In this document: in pieces, positions 1 through 6,003 of the stretch
Position numbering within the stretch: the stretch's first letter is position 1
Layout: each line of letters opens with the position of its first letter
NCBI GenBank assembly: GCA_030605745.1
Contig: JAUWHT010000371.1
Span: forward strand, 1-23,215
DNA: 23,215 nucleotides
Reading direction: 5' to 3'
From: Pirellulales bacterium
GTDB taxonomy: Bacteria; Planctomycetota; Planctomycetia; Pirellulales; Thermoguttaceae
Made by a program: the position numbers and the translations under genes
Notes under the pieces: model-generated
What the model saw: only the letters and a program-made list of their open reading frames with translations
Told to the model about the DNA's origin: nothing
Databases searched by the model: none

Positions 1-1
1 G

Positions 2-643
2 GCCGGCAGCACCCAGGAGCCGGAGGAGGCTGTAATGCTGGACGTCTATCGCCGATTGAGCCCGGACTGGCCGCAGTTGCGGCTGGTGTTGGTCCCGCGG
101 CACCCGGACCGATTCGAGGCGGTCGTCCGGCTGCTGGACACCTCGGGCCTGCCCTGGCAGCAGCGAACGGAACTCGACCACAAAGCCGCGACCGCTGGTC
201 GCGCCCATCACAAAGCCGCGACCGGTGGTCGCGCCCAAACAACCAACCGCGTATTGCTGGTCGACGCGATAGGCGAACTGGGCGCATGGTGGGGAACGGC
301 TCGGATCGCGTTCGTCGGCGGCAGCCTGGGCAACCGCGGCGGGCAGAACATGATCGAGCCGGCCGCTTACGGCTCCGCCGTCTGTTTTGGTCCCAACACG
401 CGCAACTTCCACGACATCGTGTCCACCATGCTGGCCCGCGAGGCCGCAGTAGTCGTGACCGACGGCGACGACCTGACCCAGTTTGTCCGTTGCTGCCTGG
501 AGGATCCCGATTACGCAACCGCCCTGGGCGATCGAGCCAGGACCTTGGTACTCGGCCAACTCGGCGCGACCGAGCGGACATTCCGGCTGCTGGCGGAATT
601 GGCCGGATTGACATTCTCAGCCAGTAGCTGTAGGGTGAGGTGA
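2..643 (+). CDS. waaA: 3-deoxy-D-manno-octulosonic acid (Kdo) transferase, C-terminal part
   Basis: Transfers Kdo from CMP-Kdo to lipid A at the inner membrane, in lipopolysaccharide core synthesis. The frame is open from the window edge (AGSTQEPEEA, then MLDVYRRL), so the gene starts outside the window; the ATG at 35 is internal. Family motifs seen are AGSTxxxEE, LVLVPRHPDRF, and GGSLGNRGGQNMIEPAAYG followed by FGPNTRNF, which match the C-terminal GT-B half of KdtA/WaaA. An oddity is a tandem pair of 30-bp palindromic units in frame, giving HKAATAGRAH/HKAATGGRAQ between the first Rossmann strands; it adds about 20 residues the family normally lacks. The stop at 641-643 is followed by a palindromic repeat and then metK, with no sign of an operon. 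The family call is firm from the motifs. Activity with the insertion is inferred, since it falls where a surface loop is plausible. Confidence 0.9.
   Translation, partial: AGSTQEPEEAVMLDVYRRLSPDWPQLRLVLVPRHPDRFEAVVRLLDTSGLPWQQRTELDHKAATAGRAHHKAATGGRAQTTNRVLLVDAIGELGAWWGTARIAFVGGSLGNRGGQNMIEPAAYGSAVCFGPNTRNFHDIVSTMLAREAAVVVTDGDDLTQFVRCCLEDPDYATALGDRARTLVLGQLGATERTFRLLAELAGLTFSASSCRVR
181..240 (+). repeat. tandem 30-bp palindromic repeat inside the Kdo transferase gene
   Basis: Two adjacent 30-bp units (181-210 and 211-240) are nearly identical. Each carries an inverted repeat, GCGACC-(3 nt)-GGTCGC. Thirty bases is ten codons, so the reading frame is kept. It looks like a REP-type element that entered a coding region without breaking it. 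Confidence 0.85.
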
Positions 644-651
644 TGTACATT

Positions 652-708
652 GTTTAGCCGCCGCGTCTACGCGGCGCAATTTTCCCGGCGTAGACACCGG
701 GGCTAAAC
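652..708. repeat. GTTTAGCC-family palindromic intergenic repeat, copy 1
   Basis: The ends GTTTAGCC and GGCTAAAC are inverted, enclosing GCGTCTACGC and a second GCGTAGAC stretch. It sits between the Kdo transferase stop and the metK start. The same ends recur at 5904, 10098, 20130 and 20926. It could act as a terminator or mRNA-stabilising hairpin, but no T-run follows. Confidence 0.8.
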
Positions 709-724
709 TAAGGGGAATCTTCCC

Positions 725-1900
725 ATGGTAAATGGCAAATTCTTGTTCACCAGCGAGGCGGTCAGTGGCGGTCATCCGGACAAGCTGGCCGACCAGATCT
801 CCGACGGCATCCTCGATGCGCTGTTCGACGAGGACCCTTACAGCCGCGTGGCTTGCGAGACGATGGTGACCACGGGCATCGCGATCGTGGCCGGCGAGAT
901 CACCACCAAGGCGGTGGTCAACTATGCAGACGTGGTGCGAAAGGTGATCCGCGAGGTGGGCTACACCGACGACGCAATGGGTATCTGTGCCGACACCTGC
1001 TCGGTGATGCTCTCGATTGACCGGCAGAGTCCCGACATAGCCATGGGGGTGGACGCCGATGAGTCGACGGGCAAGGGGATCGGAGCCGGTGACCAGGGCC
1101 TGATGTTCGGCTACGCCTGCAACGACACGCCCGAGTTGATGCCCCTGCCGATCGCCCTGGCACACCGGATTCTGGCCCGGCTGACCGCCGCCCGGAAGCA
1201 GGGCGAAGTCGGCTGGCTGCGGCCCGACAGTAAGAGCCAGGTGACGGTCGAATACGACGGGCACAAGCCGGTGCGGATCGACACGGTGGTCGTCTCGACC
1301 CAGCACGGTCCCGACGTCAGCCAGGAAGAAATCCGCGAGTTCGTCATCAACAAGATCGTCAATCCGTCGCTGCCGGAGGAACTCGTCAACGGGCAGATCA
1401 AGTACCACATCAACCCGACCGGGCGGTTCGAGGTCGGCGGGCCGCACGGCGATTGCGGTCTGACTGGGCGGAAGATCATCGTCGATACCTACGGCGGCTG
1501 GGCGCGGCACGGCGGCGGGGCGTTCAGCGGCAAAGACCCCACTAAGGTCGACCGCAGCGCCACCTACATGGCCCGGCACATCGCCAAAAACATTGTCGCC
1601 GCCGGACTGGCCGACCGCTGCGAGGTGCAACTGGCCTACGCCATCGGCGTTTCCGAGCCGGTCAGCGTGCTGGTCGATACCGAGGGAACCGGCAAGGTCG
1701 ACGATGGGCGCCTCTGCGAGTTGGTCCGCGAGTTGTTCCCCCTGACGCCCAGCGGAATCATCGAGTATCTCGACCTCCGCCGGCCCATATACCGGCTGAC
1801 CTCCGCCGGTGGGCACTTCGGCCGCAGCGAACCGGAATTCACCTGGGAAAAAACCGATCGGGCCGCCAAACTGGCCGAAGCGGTAGGCGGTAGGCAGTAG
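725..1900 (+). CDS. metK: S-adenosylmethionine synthetase
   Basis: Makes S-adenosylmethionine from methionine and ATP in the cytoplasm. The 391-residue length is normal. Signatures are GGHPDKLADQISD near residue 15 (ATP and metal binding), GAGDQGLMFGYA near 120, and GGGAFSGKDPTKVDRS near 262, the phosphate loop. The ATG follows AGGGGAA at about 710-716. The palindromic repeat just upstream was checked for a SAM riboswitch and does not resemble one. The 3' end is unusual: the last codons (…VGGRQ-stop) lie in three 7-bp units (GGTAGGC, GGTAGGC, AGTAGGC), and the TAG stop comes from the last unit. A hairpin follows at 1911. Confidence 0.98.
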   Translation: MVNGKFLFTSEAVSGGHPDKLADQISDGILDALFDEDPYSRVACETMVTTGIAIVAGEITTKAVVNYADVVRKVIREVGYTDDAMGICADTCSVMLSIDRQSPDIAMGVDADESTGKGIGAGDQGLMFGYACNDTPELMPLPIALAHRILARLTAARKQGEVGWLRPDSKSQVTVEYDGHKPVRIDTVVVSTQHGPDVSQEEIREFVINKIVNPSLPEELVNGQIKYHINPTGRFEVGGPHGDCGLTGRKIIVDTYGGWARHGGGAFSGKDPTKVDRSATYMARHIAKNIVAAGLADRCEVQLAYAIGVSEPVSVLVDTEGTGKVDDGRLCELVRELFPLTPSGIIEYLDLRRPIYRLTSAGGHFGRSEPEFTWEKTDRAAKLAEAVGGRQ

Positions 1901-1902
1901 GC
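1882..1902 (+). repeat. three 7-bp G-rich repeats at the metK 3' end
   Basis: Units GGTAGGC (1882-1888), GGTAGGC (1889-1895) and AGTAGGC (1896-1902). The metK stop TAG (1898-1900) lies inside the third unit. The period and G-rich character match the longer arrays at 2797-2872 and 16108-16174. Confidence 0.75.
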
Positions 1903-1910
1903 AAAGAGGG

Positions 1911-1930
1911 GGTGGCAATTTATTGCCACC
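1911..1930 (+). terminator. hairpin after metK
   Basis: A perfect 9-bp stem GGTGGCAAT/ATTGCCACC with a 2-nt loop lies 11 nt after the metK stop. Only TT follows, so it is a weak intrinsic terminator or an mRNA 3'-end hairpin. The next gene's GTG start is 5 nt downstream. Confidence 0.45.
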
Positions 1931-1934
1931 TTAA

Positions 1935-2846
1935 GTGGTAGATGGTTTGGAATCATCCGCGAACCTGAACGGTGCGGCCGCCGCCTTCGATTGGCCGATG
2001 GCCGAGTTGCGACGATGGTCGGTCGGCACATTGCTCGGACTATTGGGATCCGCAGCGGTGTTGGTCGGTTGGCGACGTCTGGCCGGGGCGCTCAGCAGCC
2101 CGTTGCAGCCGTCGGCGTTGCTCGCCGTGGGCGTGCTGCTGACCCTGGCGGCTATCGGCATCCGGTCGGCGTGGTACTACCTCCCCGCGGAAGCTAAAAC
2201 AAGAGGTCTCGATTGGTCAATAGCGCTTCTACCGACCGCGGCAGTGCTGGCCTTGGGCGCCGCGTTGAGTCTGCCGGGCACGGCGCCCGGCGGAGTGGCA
2301 GCATTCTGGGCGTTGCTAGTGACCGAAGAGCTTTGGGCGTGGCGGTCGGCAGTTCGGCGAAGGCTGCGTCCCGCATCGCCCGGGGCACGGGCGGTCCGGC
2401 TGGCTCCACCTCAGAAGGCGCTATTAGCCCGTCGATCGTCGACGGAGTCGCCTCCCACAATCCCGGGGTCGCCTCCCACAATTCCGGAGTGGAGTACGAT
2501 CCCGGCCGACGAGGTGCTCCAGCAACTCACCCGCAGCCAGGCCGCCGACGGCAGCGGACAAGTTGCCGGTTGGTTGCGGATGCCGTTTGCCGCCGGCCAG
2601 CGCACGGCCAGCGTGCACGTGGCATTCTGTCCGCCTTTTCCTAAAACGCCCGAATTGGCAGTCGAGCAACTCGATGGTCCGCCGACGCGGATCAAGACAG
2701 CCCAGTTGTTACCCTACGGAATGCGGCTCGATTTGAAACTCAACTGGACGGCCGAAGAGCCGCTGGTCGTGCTGCTAGAGTTCTCGGCGAGGGGAGGGGG
2801 ATTGGAGATTAGGGATTGGGGATTAGAGTCAAGTTCCAATCCCTAA
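1935..2846 (+). CDS. membrane protein of unknown function
   Basis: I do not recognise this 303-residue protein. The N-terminal half has about four hydrophobic stretches: residues near 33-47, near 60-77, near 92-108 (ALLPTAAVLALGAALSLPG), and a segment around WALLVTEELWAW. A basic, Pro/Ser-rich linker with a duplicated SPPTIP follows. The C-terminal half (near 190-290, VLQQLTRSQAADGSGQVAGWLRM and onward) looks like a soluble, mostly beta domain. The start is GTG at 1935; no clear ribosome binding site is visible and other starts are possible. The last 15 or so residues (GLEIRDWGLESSSNP) are encoded by 7-bp repeats, and the TAA stop lies in one of them, so the native C-terminus has probably been extended or replaced by the repeat. 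It converges on the protease gene. Confidence 0.6.
   Translation: MVDGLESSANLNGAAAAFDWPMAELRRWSVGTLLGLLGSAAVLVGWRRLAGALSSPLQPSALLAVGVLLTLAAIGIRSAWYYLPAEAKTRGLDWSIALLPTAAVLALGAALSLPGTAPGGVAAFWALLVTEELWAWRSAVRRRLRPASPGARAVRLAPPQKALLARRSSTESPPTIPGSPPTIPEWSTIPADEVLQQLTRSQAADGSGQVAGWLRMPFAAGQRTASVHVAFCPPFPKTPELAVEQLDGPPTRIKTAQLLPYGMRLDLKLNWTAEEPLVVLLEFSARGGGLEIRDWGLESSSNP
2447..2488 (+). repeat. 21-bp tandem duplication in the linker of the membrane protein
   Basis: GTCGCCTCCCACAATCCCGG and a copy with one change follow each other (2447-2467 and 2468-2488). They encode two SPPTIPG/E units in the proline-rich linker and keep the frame. Confidence 0.8.
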
Positions 2847-2872
2847 TCCCTAATCCCTAATCCCCAATCCCT
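2797..2872. repeat. 7-bp repeat array forming a large hairpin between convergent genes
   Basis: The left arm has four G-rich heptamers (GGGGATT, GGAGATT, AGGGATT, GGGGATT; 2797-2824). The right arm has five C-rich ones (AATCCCT three times, AATCCCC, AATCCCT; 2838-2872). The 14 bases at 2811-2824 pair perfectly with 2859-2872. The array contains the TAA stop of the upstream plus-strand gene (2844-2846) and supplies the TAG stop of the minus-strand protease (2871-2873). It may act as a bidirectional terminator. The left arm's G-runs could also form a quadruplex. Confidence 0.85.
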
Positions 2873-4925
2873 AATTGGTCTTTGCCACTTGCCGGAGGTT
2901 CAAGTAGTCCACAGTGATGGCCAGGGCCTCGTTAAGGTAGTAATCGCGTTTGATGGCGGGCTGACTGGGATCGTTGAGTTCCTCGATTTTTTTCTGCTCT
3001 GCCTTGTCGGCGTTCAGTTCGGCGCGCTCCTTGATGAATTCCTGTTCGTTCAGCGTGACGTACTTCTTCTCCTTCTGCCGTTTGTAGCGTGCGATGTTAT
3101 CGAGCACCTTCTGGAACTTCTCCGACTGGCTACGGCGTTGCTCAGAAAGGTAGCTGAGCCGATCACGGATGGCTGGGTCCACGTAGCTAAGCCGCTTGAA
3201 ATCCAACGGCTGGACCTTATCGAAGGCAACCGGATAGTCCAGGTCCTCCTCGCCCACGTCGAGGTGGGTGGTCAACGACGGCAGTTCGATGTCGGCCAAC
3301 ACGCCACGATTCTGGGTACTCTCGCCGTTGGGGCGATAGAACTGCTGCATGGTGATCTTCAGGGCCCCCATCCGCGGCGAGTTCGGAATCCTGAACAATC
3401 GTTGCCCCAGGTCCATCAAGCTCTGCACGGTCCCCTTGCCGTGAGTGGCCCTGTCGCCGATGATCAGGCCGCGGTGGTAGTCCTGGATAGCCCCGGCCAG
3501 GATCTCGCTGGCGCTGGCGCTGAACTTGCTGGTGAGCACCACCAGCGGTCCCGACCAGGCTGTTCCCGGATCGAGATCAAGATACGGATGGACCCGGCCG
3601 TTGGCGTCTTTGACCTGCACGACCGGTCCCTGGTCGATAAACAGCCCGGTCAGGCTGATCGCCTCGGTCAACGAACCGCCGCCGTTGCGCCTCAGGTCGA
3701 GCACCACGGCGTCGACCCCCTTTTGTTTGAAGTCGTCCAGAATCCGGCGGACATCTCGGGTGGTGCTTTTGAAGTCGGACAAGCCGCGTCGGGCACCCGC
3801 CATGTCCATGTAGAAACTGGACAGTTCGATCACGCCGATCTTGTACGGTTGGCCGTCCGGCTTGAGGCCGTCGTCGAATATCTCGCCCCGGGCCTCACTG
3901 TCCTTTAGTTCGATCTTCGCCCGGGTAATCTCGATGATCTTCCGCTGGGGGTCGTCGACCGAAACCACTTCCAGCCGGACGACCGTACCCCGTTTACCGC
4001 GGATGAACTTGACCACGTCGGAGAGTTTCATATCGACCGTATCCACGATCTCGCCGTCGGCGCCCTGCCCGACGCCCACGATTTTGTCCTCGACCTTCAG
4101 CCGGCCGTCCTTGTCGGCGGCTCCGCCGGGGATGATCTTCTTGATCACCGTGTACCCGTCCACCGATTGCAACGATGCCCCGATCCCCTCCAACTCCAAC
4201 CGCATTGCAATCTCGAAGTTTTCCAGCGTCTCCGGCGACATGTAGCTGGTGTGTGGATCGAAGGCCGTGCTGAGCGCGCTCAGATACATCTCCAACAACT
4301 CCTCGCCGTCGGTCTGGTGCATCCGTTTCGCGAAGCTGTGGTAGCGCCGCTTCAACTTTTTCCGGGCTTCCTCGCCCTCGGTCTCGTCCACCTTCAACAC
4401 CAACAGGTCGTACTTAATCCGCTTGCGCCACTTGTTGCGTGCCTCGGCTGCGGTTCGGGGATAGCGGGCGATTTCCCGATCGCTCACCATCCGCTCGTCC
4501 GCCGTGAAGTCGTGCTCGATCGACAGTAACTCGTCAACCACCTTCACCCGCTCGTCGATCCGTTGCAAGAACGTCTTGAAAACCATGTAGGCGAAGCTGA
4601 CGTCGCCCTTGCGAGCCATGTCATCCAGCTCGTTCCGGTACTTCAACAGCGCGTCCACGTCGGACTGGTAGAAGTAAACCTTCCACGGGTCCAGCAACTT
4701 CAGGAAGGTCTTCACGCAGCGCTGGGAAATCTCGTCGTCCAGTTCGTGACGCGAGAGATGCTCTCGACGCAACAACGACGCGACGGCCAACGTCACGTGC
4801 CGGTCGTTGGCGCTAGGTTTGACCGGATCGGCCAACACCGCGGGGTATAGACACGCGGCAGACAACAAGATAAGCAACAAACTGCAACATCGCCGCCCGG
4901 CGGTGGAAATGGTCGAATGCCTCAT
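2871..4925 (-). CDS. prc: C-terminal processing periplasmic protease (Tsp/Prc, peptidase S41)
   Basis: An exported serine protease that degrades or trims proteins from their C-terminus. I chose the ATG at 4925 (MRHSTIST) rather than the longer frame from 5039, because GAGGAG lies 6 nt upstream and a signal peptide follows (hydrophobic CCSLLLILLSAACLYPAVLA). This gives 684 residues, normal for the Prc branch. Order: N-terminal helical domain to about 225; PDZ domain about 235-325 (GIGASLQ, IIPGGAADKDGRL); S41 catalytic core with VIELSSFY, DAVVLDLRRNGGG, the Ser of SASASEI (about 471) and the Lys of GKGTVQS (about 497), which form the Ser-Lys dyad; and a charged C-terminal helical extension. 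All key residues are present. The stop codon lies in the 7-bp repeat array. Confidence 0.95.
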   Translation of the reverse strand: MRHSTISTAGRRCCSLLLILLSAACLYPAVLADPVKPSANDRHVTLAVASLLRREHLSRHELDDEISQRCVKTFLKLLDPWKVYFYQSDVDALLKYRNELDDMARKGDVSFAYMVFKTFLQRIDERVKVVDELLSIEHDFTADERMVSDREIARYPRTAAEARNKWRKRIKYDLLVLKVDETEGEEARKKLKRRYHSFAKRMHQTDGEELLEMYLSALSTAFDPHTSYMSPETLENFEIAMRLELEGIGASLQSVDGYTVIKKIIPGGAADKDGRLKVEDKIVGVGQGADGEIVDTVDMKLSDVVKFIRGKRGTVVRLEVVSVDDPQRKIIEITRAKIELKDSEARGEIFDDGLKPDGQPYKIGVIELSSFYMDMAGARRGLSDFKSTTRDVRRILDDFKQKGVDAVVLDLRRNGGGSLTEAISLTGLFIDQGPVVQVKDANGRVHPYLDLDPGTAWSGPLVVLTSKFSASASEILAGAIQDYHRGLIIGDRATHGKGTVQSLMDLGQRLFRIPNSPRMGALKITMQQFYRPNGESTQNRGVLADIELPSLTTHLDVGEEDLDYPVAFDKVQPLDFKRLSYVDPAIRDRLSYLSEQRRSQSEKFQKVLDNIARYKRQKEKKYVTLNEQEFIKERAELNADKAEQKKIEELNDPSQPAIKRDYYLNEALAITVDYLNLRQVAKTN

Positions 4926-5209
4926 CCGTCGCTCCTCAAAGGGGGAAACAGAAAAACTGGGAGAAAAACCTGACTGCTGTAGGCGAAGACACTCTAACAA
5001 AACCCCCTCTACTAGAGGGGGGATTGCGTCAGAGTGCACAAATACATACTACTCTACAATGCCGGGCAAAACAAGGTCGCCGCTTGGCGGGCTAGTATCT
5101 CTACGAAAGGGAGTTGGGGAGTGGTTCAATCTGAAGTGGCATGACTATAATAACGAAAAGAGCCGGCATGTAACTGAGGTGTGCAATCCTCAAGAAAGGA
5201 TCCACTTCG
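4926..5209. other. intergenic space between divergent genes, with a GC hairpin
   Basis: No gene is seen. It holds a perfect 8-bp stem CCCCCTCT-ACT-AGAGGGGG (5003-5021), and an AT-richer stretch near 5140-5155 that probably contains the promoter of the small antitoxin-like gene. On the minus strand it is the leader of the protease gene. Confidence 0.5.
5146..5151 (+). promoter_or_regulatory. probable -10 box for the antitoxin-like gene
   Basis: A perfect TATAAT lies 58 nt before the ATG at 5210. The -35 region at the usual distance (GGTTCA, 5123-5128) is poor, so only the -10 is supported. Confidence 0.35.
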
Positions 5210-5410
5210 ATGACCACAGTGCAAGCAACAGCAGAGGTCTTCTTGACCGCGTTACGGGCATTACCCAGGAAAGAACGGGAAGCCGTTCTGGCCAGCATTA
5301 CCGACGACGAAGATTTTCGAGAAAATCTGCTGGATCTTGCCCTGATCGCGGACAGACGCGGTGAGCCCTCGCGTCCATTCGACGAGTATCTCGCGGAAAA
5401 GGACAAGTGA
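5210..5410 (+). CDS. small antitoxin-like protein (orphan)
   Basis: A 66-residue, mostly helical, acidic protein (MTTVQATAEVFLTALRALP at the start, SRPFDEYLAEKDK at the end). The pattern resembles small proteins that usually precede RelE/ParE-type toxins in planctomycetes and cyanobacteria. This likeness is from memory and not a verified family assignment. AAGAAAGGA lies upstream as the ribosome binding site. Immediately after, overlapping the stop codon, is a 15-codon frame with the typical C-terminus of a RelE-family toxin and nothing else of it. The antitoxin is thus probably an orphan left by a deletion. The cupin gene converges on it with 3 bp between stops. Confidence 0.65.
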   Translation: MTTVQATAEVFLTALRALPRKEREAVLASITDDEDFRENLLDLALIADRRGEPSRPFDEYLAEKDK

Positions 5411-5454
5411 TCGAAGTGCTGGCGGTGGGACATCGGAAGGATGTATACCGTTAA
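5407..5454 (+). pseudogene. RelE/ParE-family toxin, C-terminal remnant
   Basis: The frame GTG at 5407 to TAA at 5452-5454 reads VIEVLAVGHRKDVYR-stop, which is the closing strand and tail (xVxxIGHRxxVYR) of RelE-superfamily toxins. The remaining 70 or so residues are missing; the upstream sequence is the antitoxin. The GTG overlaps the antitoxin's TGA stop. It cannot encode a working toxin. Confidence 0.7.
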
Positions 5455-5457
5455 TCC

Positions 5458-5817
5458 CTACCCGCCCAACCCCGACGACCGGATCATCACCGCCATCATC
5501 TTCAGCCGCTTGATGGCCTTGACTGCGTGGGGTTCTTCAGCCGGGATGACAATCATCTGGCCGGCGCAGAGGGGCATCGAGTTGCCGGAGATGGTGATCT
5601 CGGCCTCGCCCTCGAGCACCTGGACCAGGGCGTCGAAGGGGACCGCATGTTCGGTGAGTTCTTCTCCCGCGTCGAAGGCGAAAAGCGTGACCGTGCCCGT
5701 CGCCTTGTTGATCAGCGTGCGGCTAACGACCGCTCCGTCCTGGTAGTCGACTAGGCCGGCCAGTTCAACCACGTTTGCCAGCAAGTCCTCGCCGGCGGTG
5801 TTGGCATTGTTTCCCAT
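5458..5817 (-). CDS. cupin domain protein
   Basis: A 119-residue single-domain cupin. The barrel core runs over residues 20-115: VVSRTLINKATGTVTLFAFDAGEELTEH, then ALVQVLEGEAEITISG, then MPLCAGQMIVIPAEEPHAVKA. These are the two cupin motifs with the conserved glycines, one histidine in motif 1 (EELTEH) and one in motif 2 (EPHAV). Proteins of this type bind a metal or small ligand and are often stand-alone regulators or isomerases; the substrate cannot be told from sequence. AGAGGAA precedes the ATG. No signal peptide is seen, so it is cytoplasmic. It appears to be transcribed alone. Confidence 0.88.
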   Translation of the reverse strand: MGNNANTAGEDLLANVVELAGLVDYQDGAVVSRTLINKATGTVTLFAFDAGEELTEHAVPFDALVQVLEGEAEITISGNSMPLCAGQMIVIPAEEPHAVKAIKRLKMMAVMIRSSGLGG

Positions 5818-5903
5818 GCTCTGGGTTCCTCTACTAAGGAAGATAGGAAAAGCATTTCGGAATTATACCTCACCGCATGGGGAAAATCCATGACAGTGTG
5901 TTT

Positions 5904-5982
5904 GTTTAGCCGGCGTGCTTGCACGCCGTGAAAATACCATGATTTTCGGCGAAAACACGGCGAACAAGTTCGCCGGCTAAAC
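5904..5982. repeat. GTTTAGCC-family palindromic repeat, copy 2
   Basis: Inverted ends GTTTAGCCGGC and GCCGGCTAAAC enclose GGCGTGCTTGCACGCC, itself a palindrome, and a spacer. It lies between the cupin start and the 3' end of the large secreted protein gene. Confidence 0.85.
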
Positions 5983-6003
5983 TTCGGTGAGAGTTTATCT
6001 AAG

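Noticed and set aside
652..708. SAM riboswitch upstream of metK
   Set aside because: The structure is a simple palindrome with GTTTAGCC/GGCTAAAC ends that recurs at four other unrelated places, and none of the SAM riboswitch core strings are present.
617..1918. Minus-strand frame of 433 codons opposite metK
   Set aside because: Antisense shadow of metK, with Val/Gly/Asp/His-rich composition and no motifs.
2889..3908. Plus-strand frame of 339 codons opposite the protease gene
   Set aside because: Antisense shadow of the Tsp/Prc gene, whose motifs are complete on the other strand.
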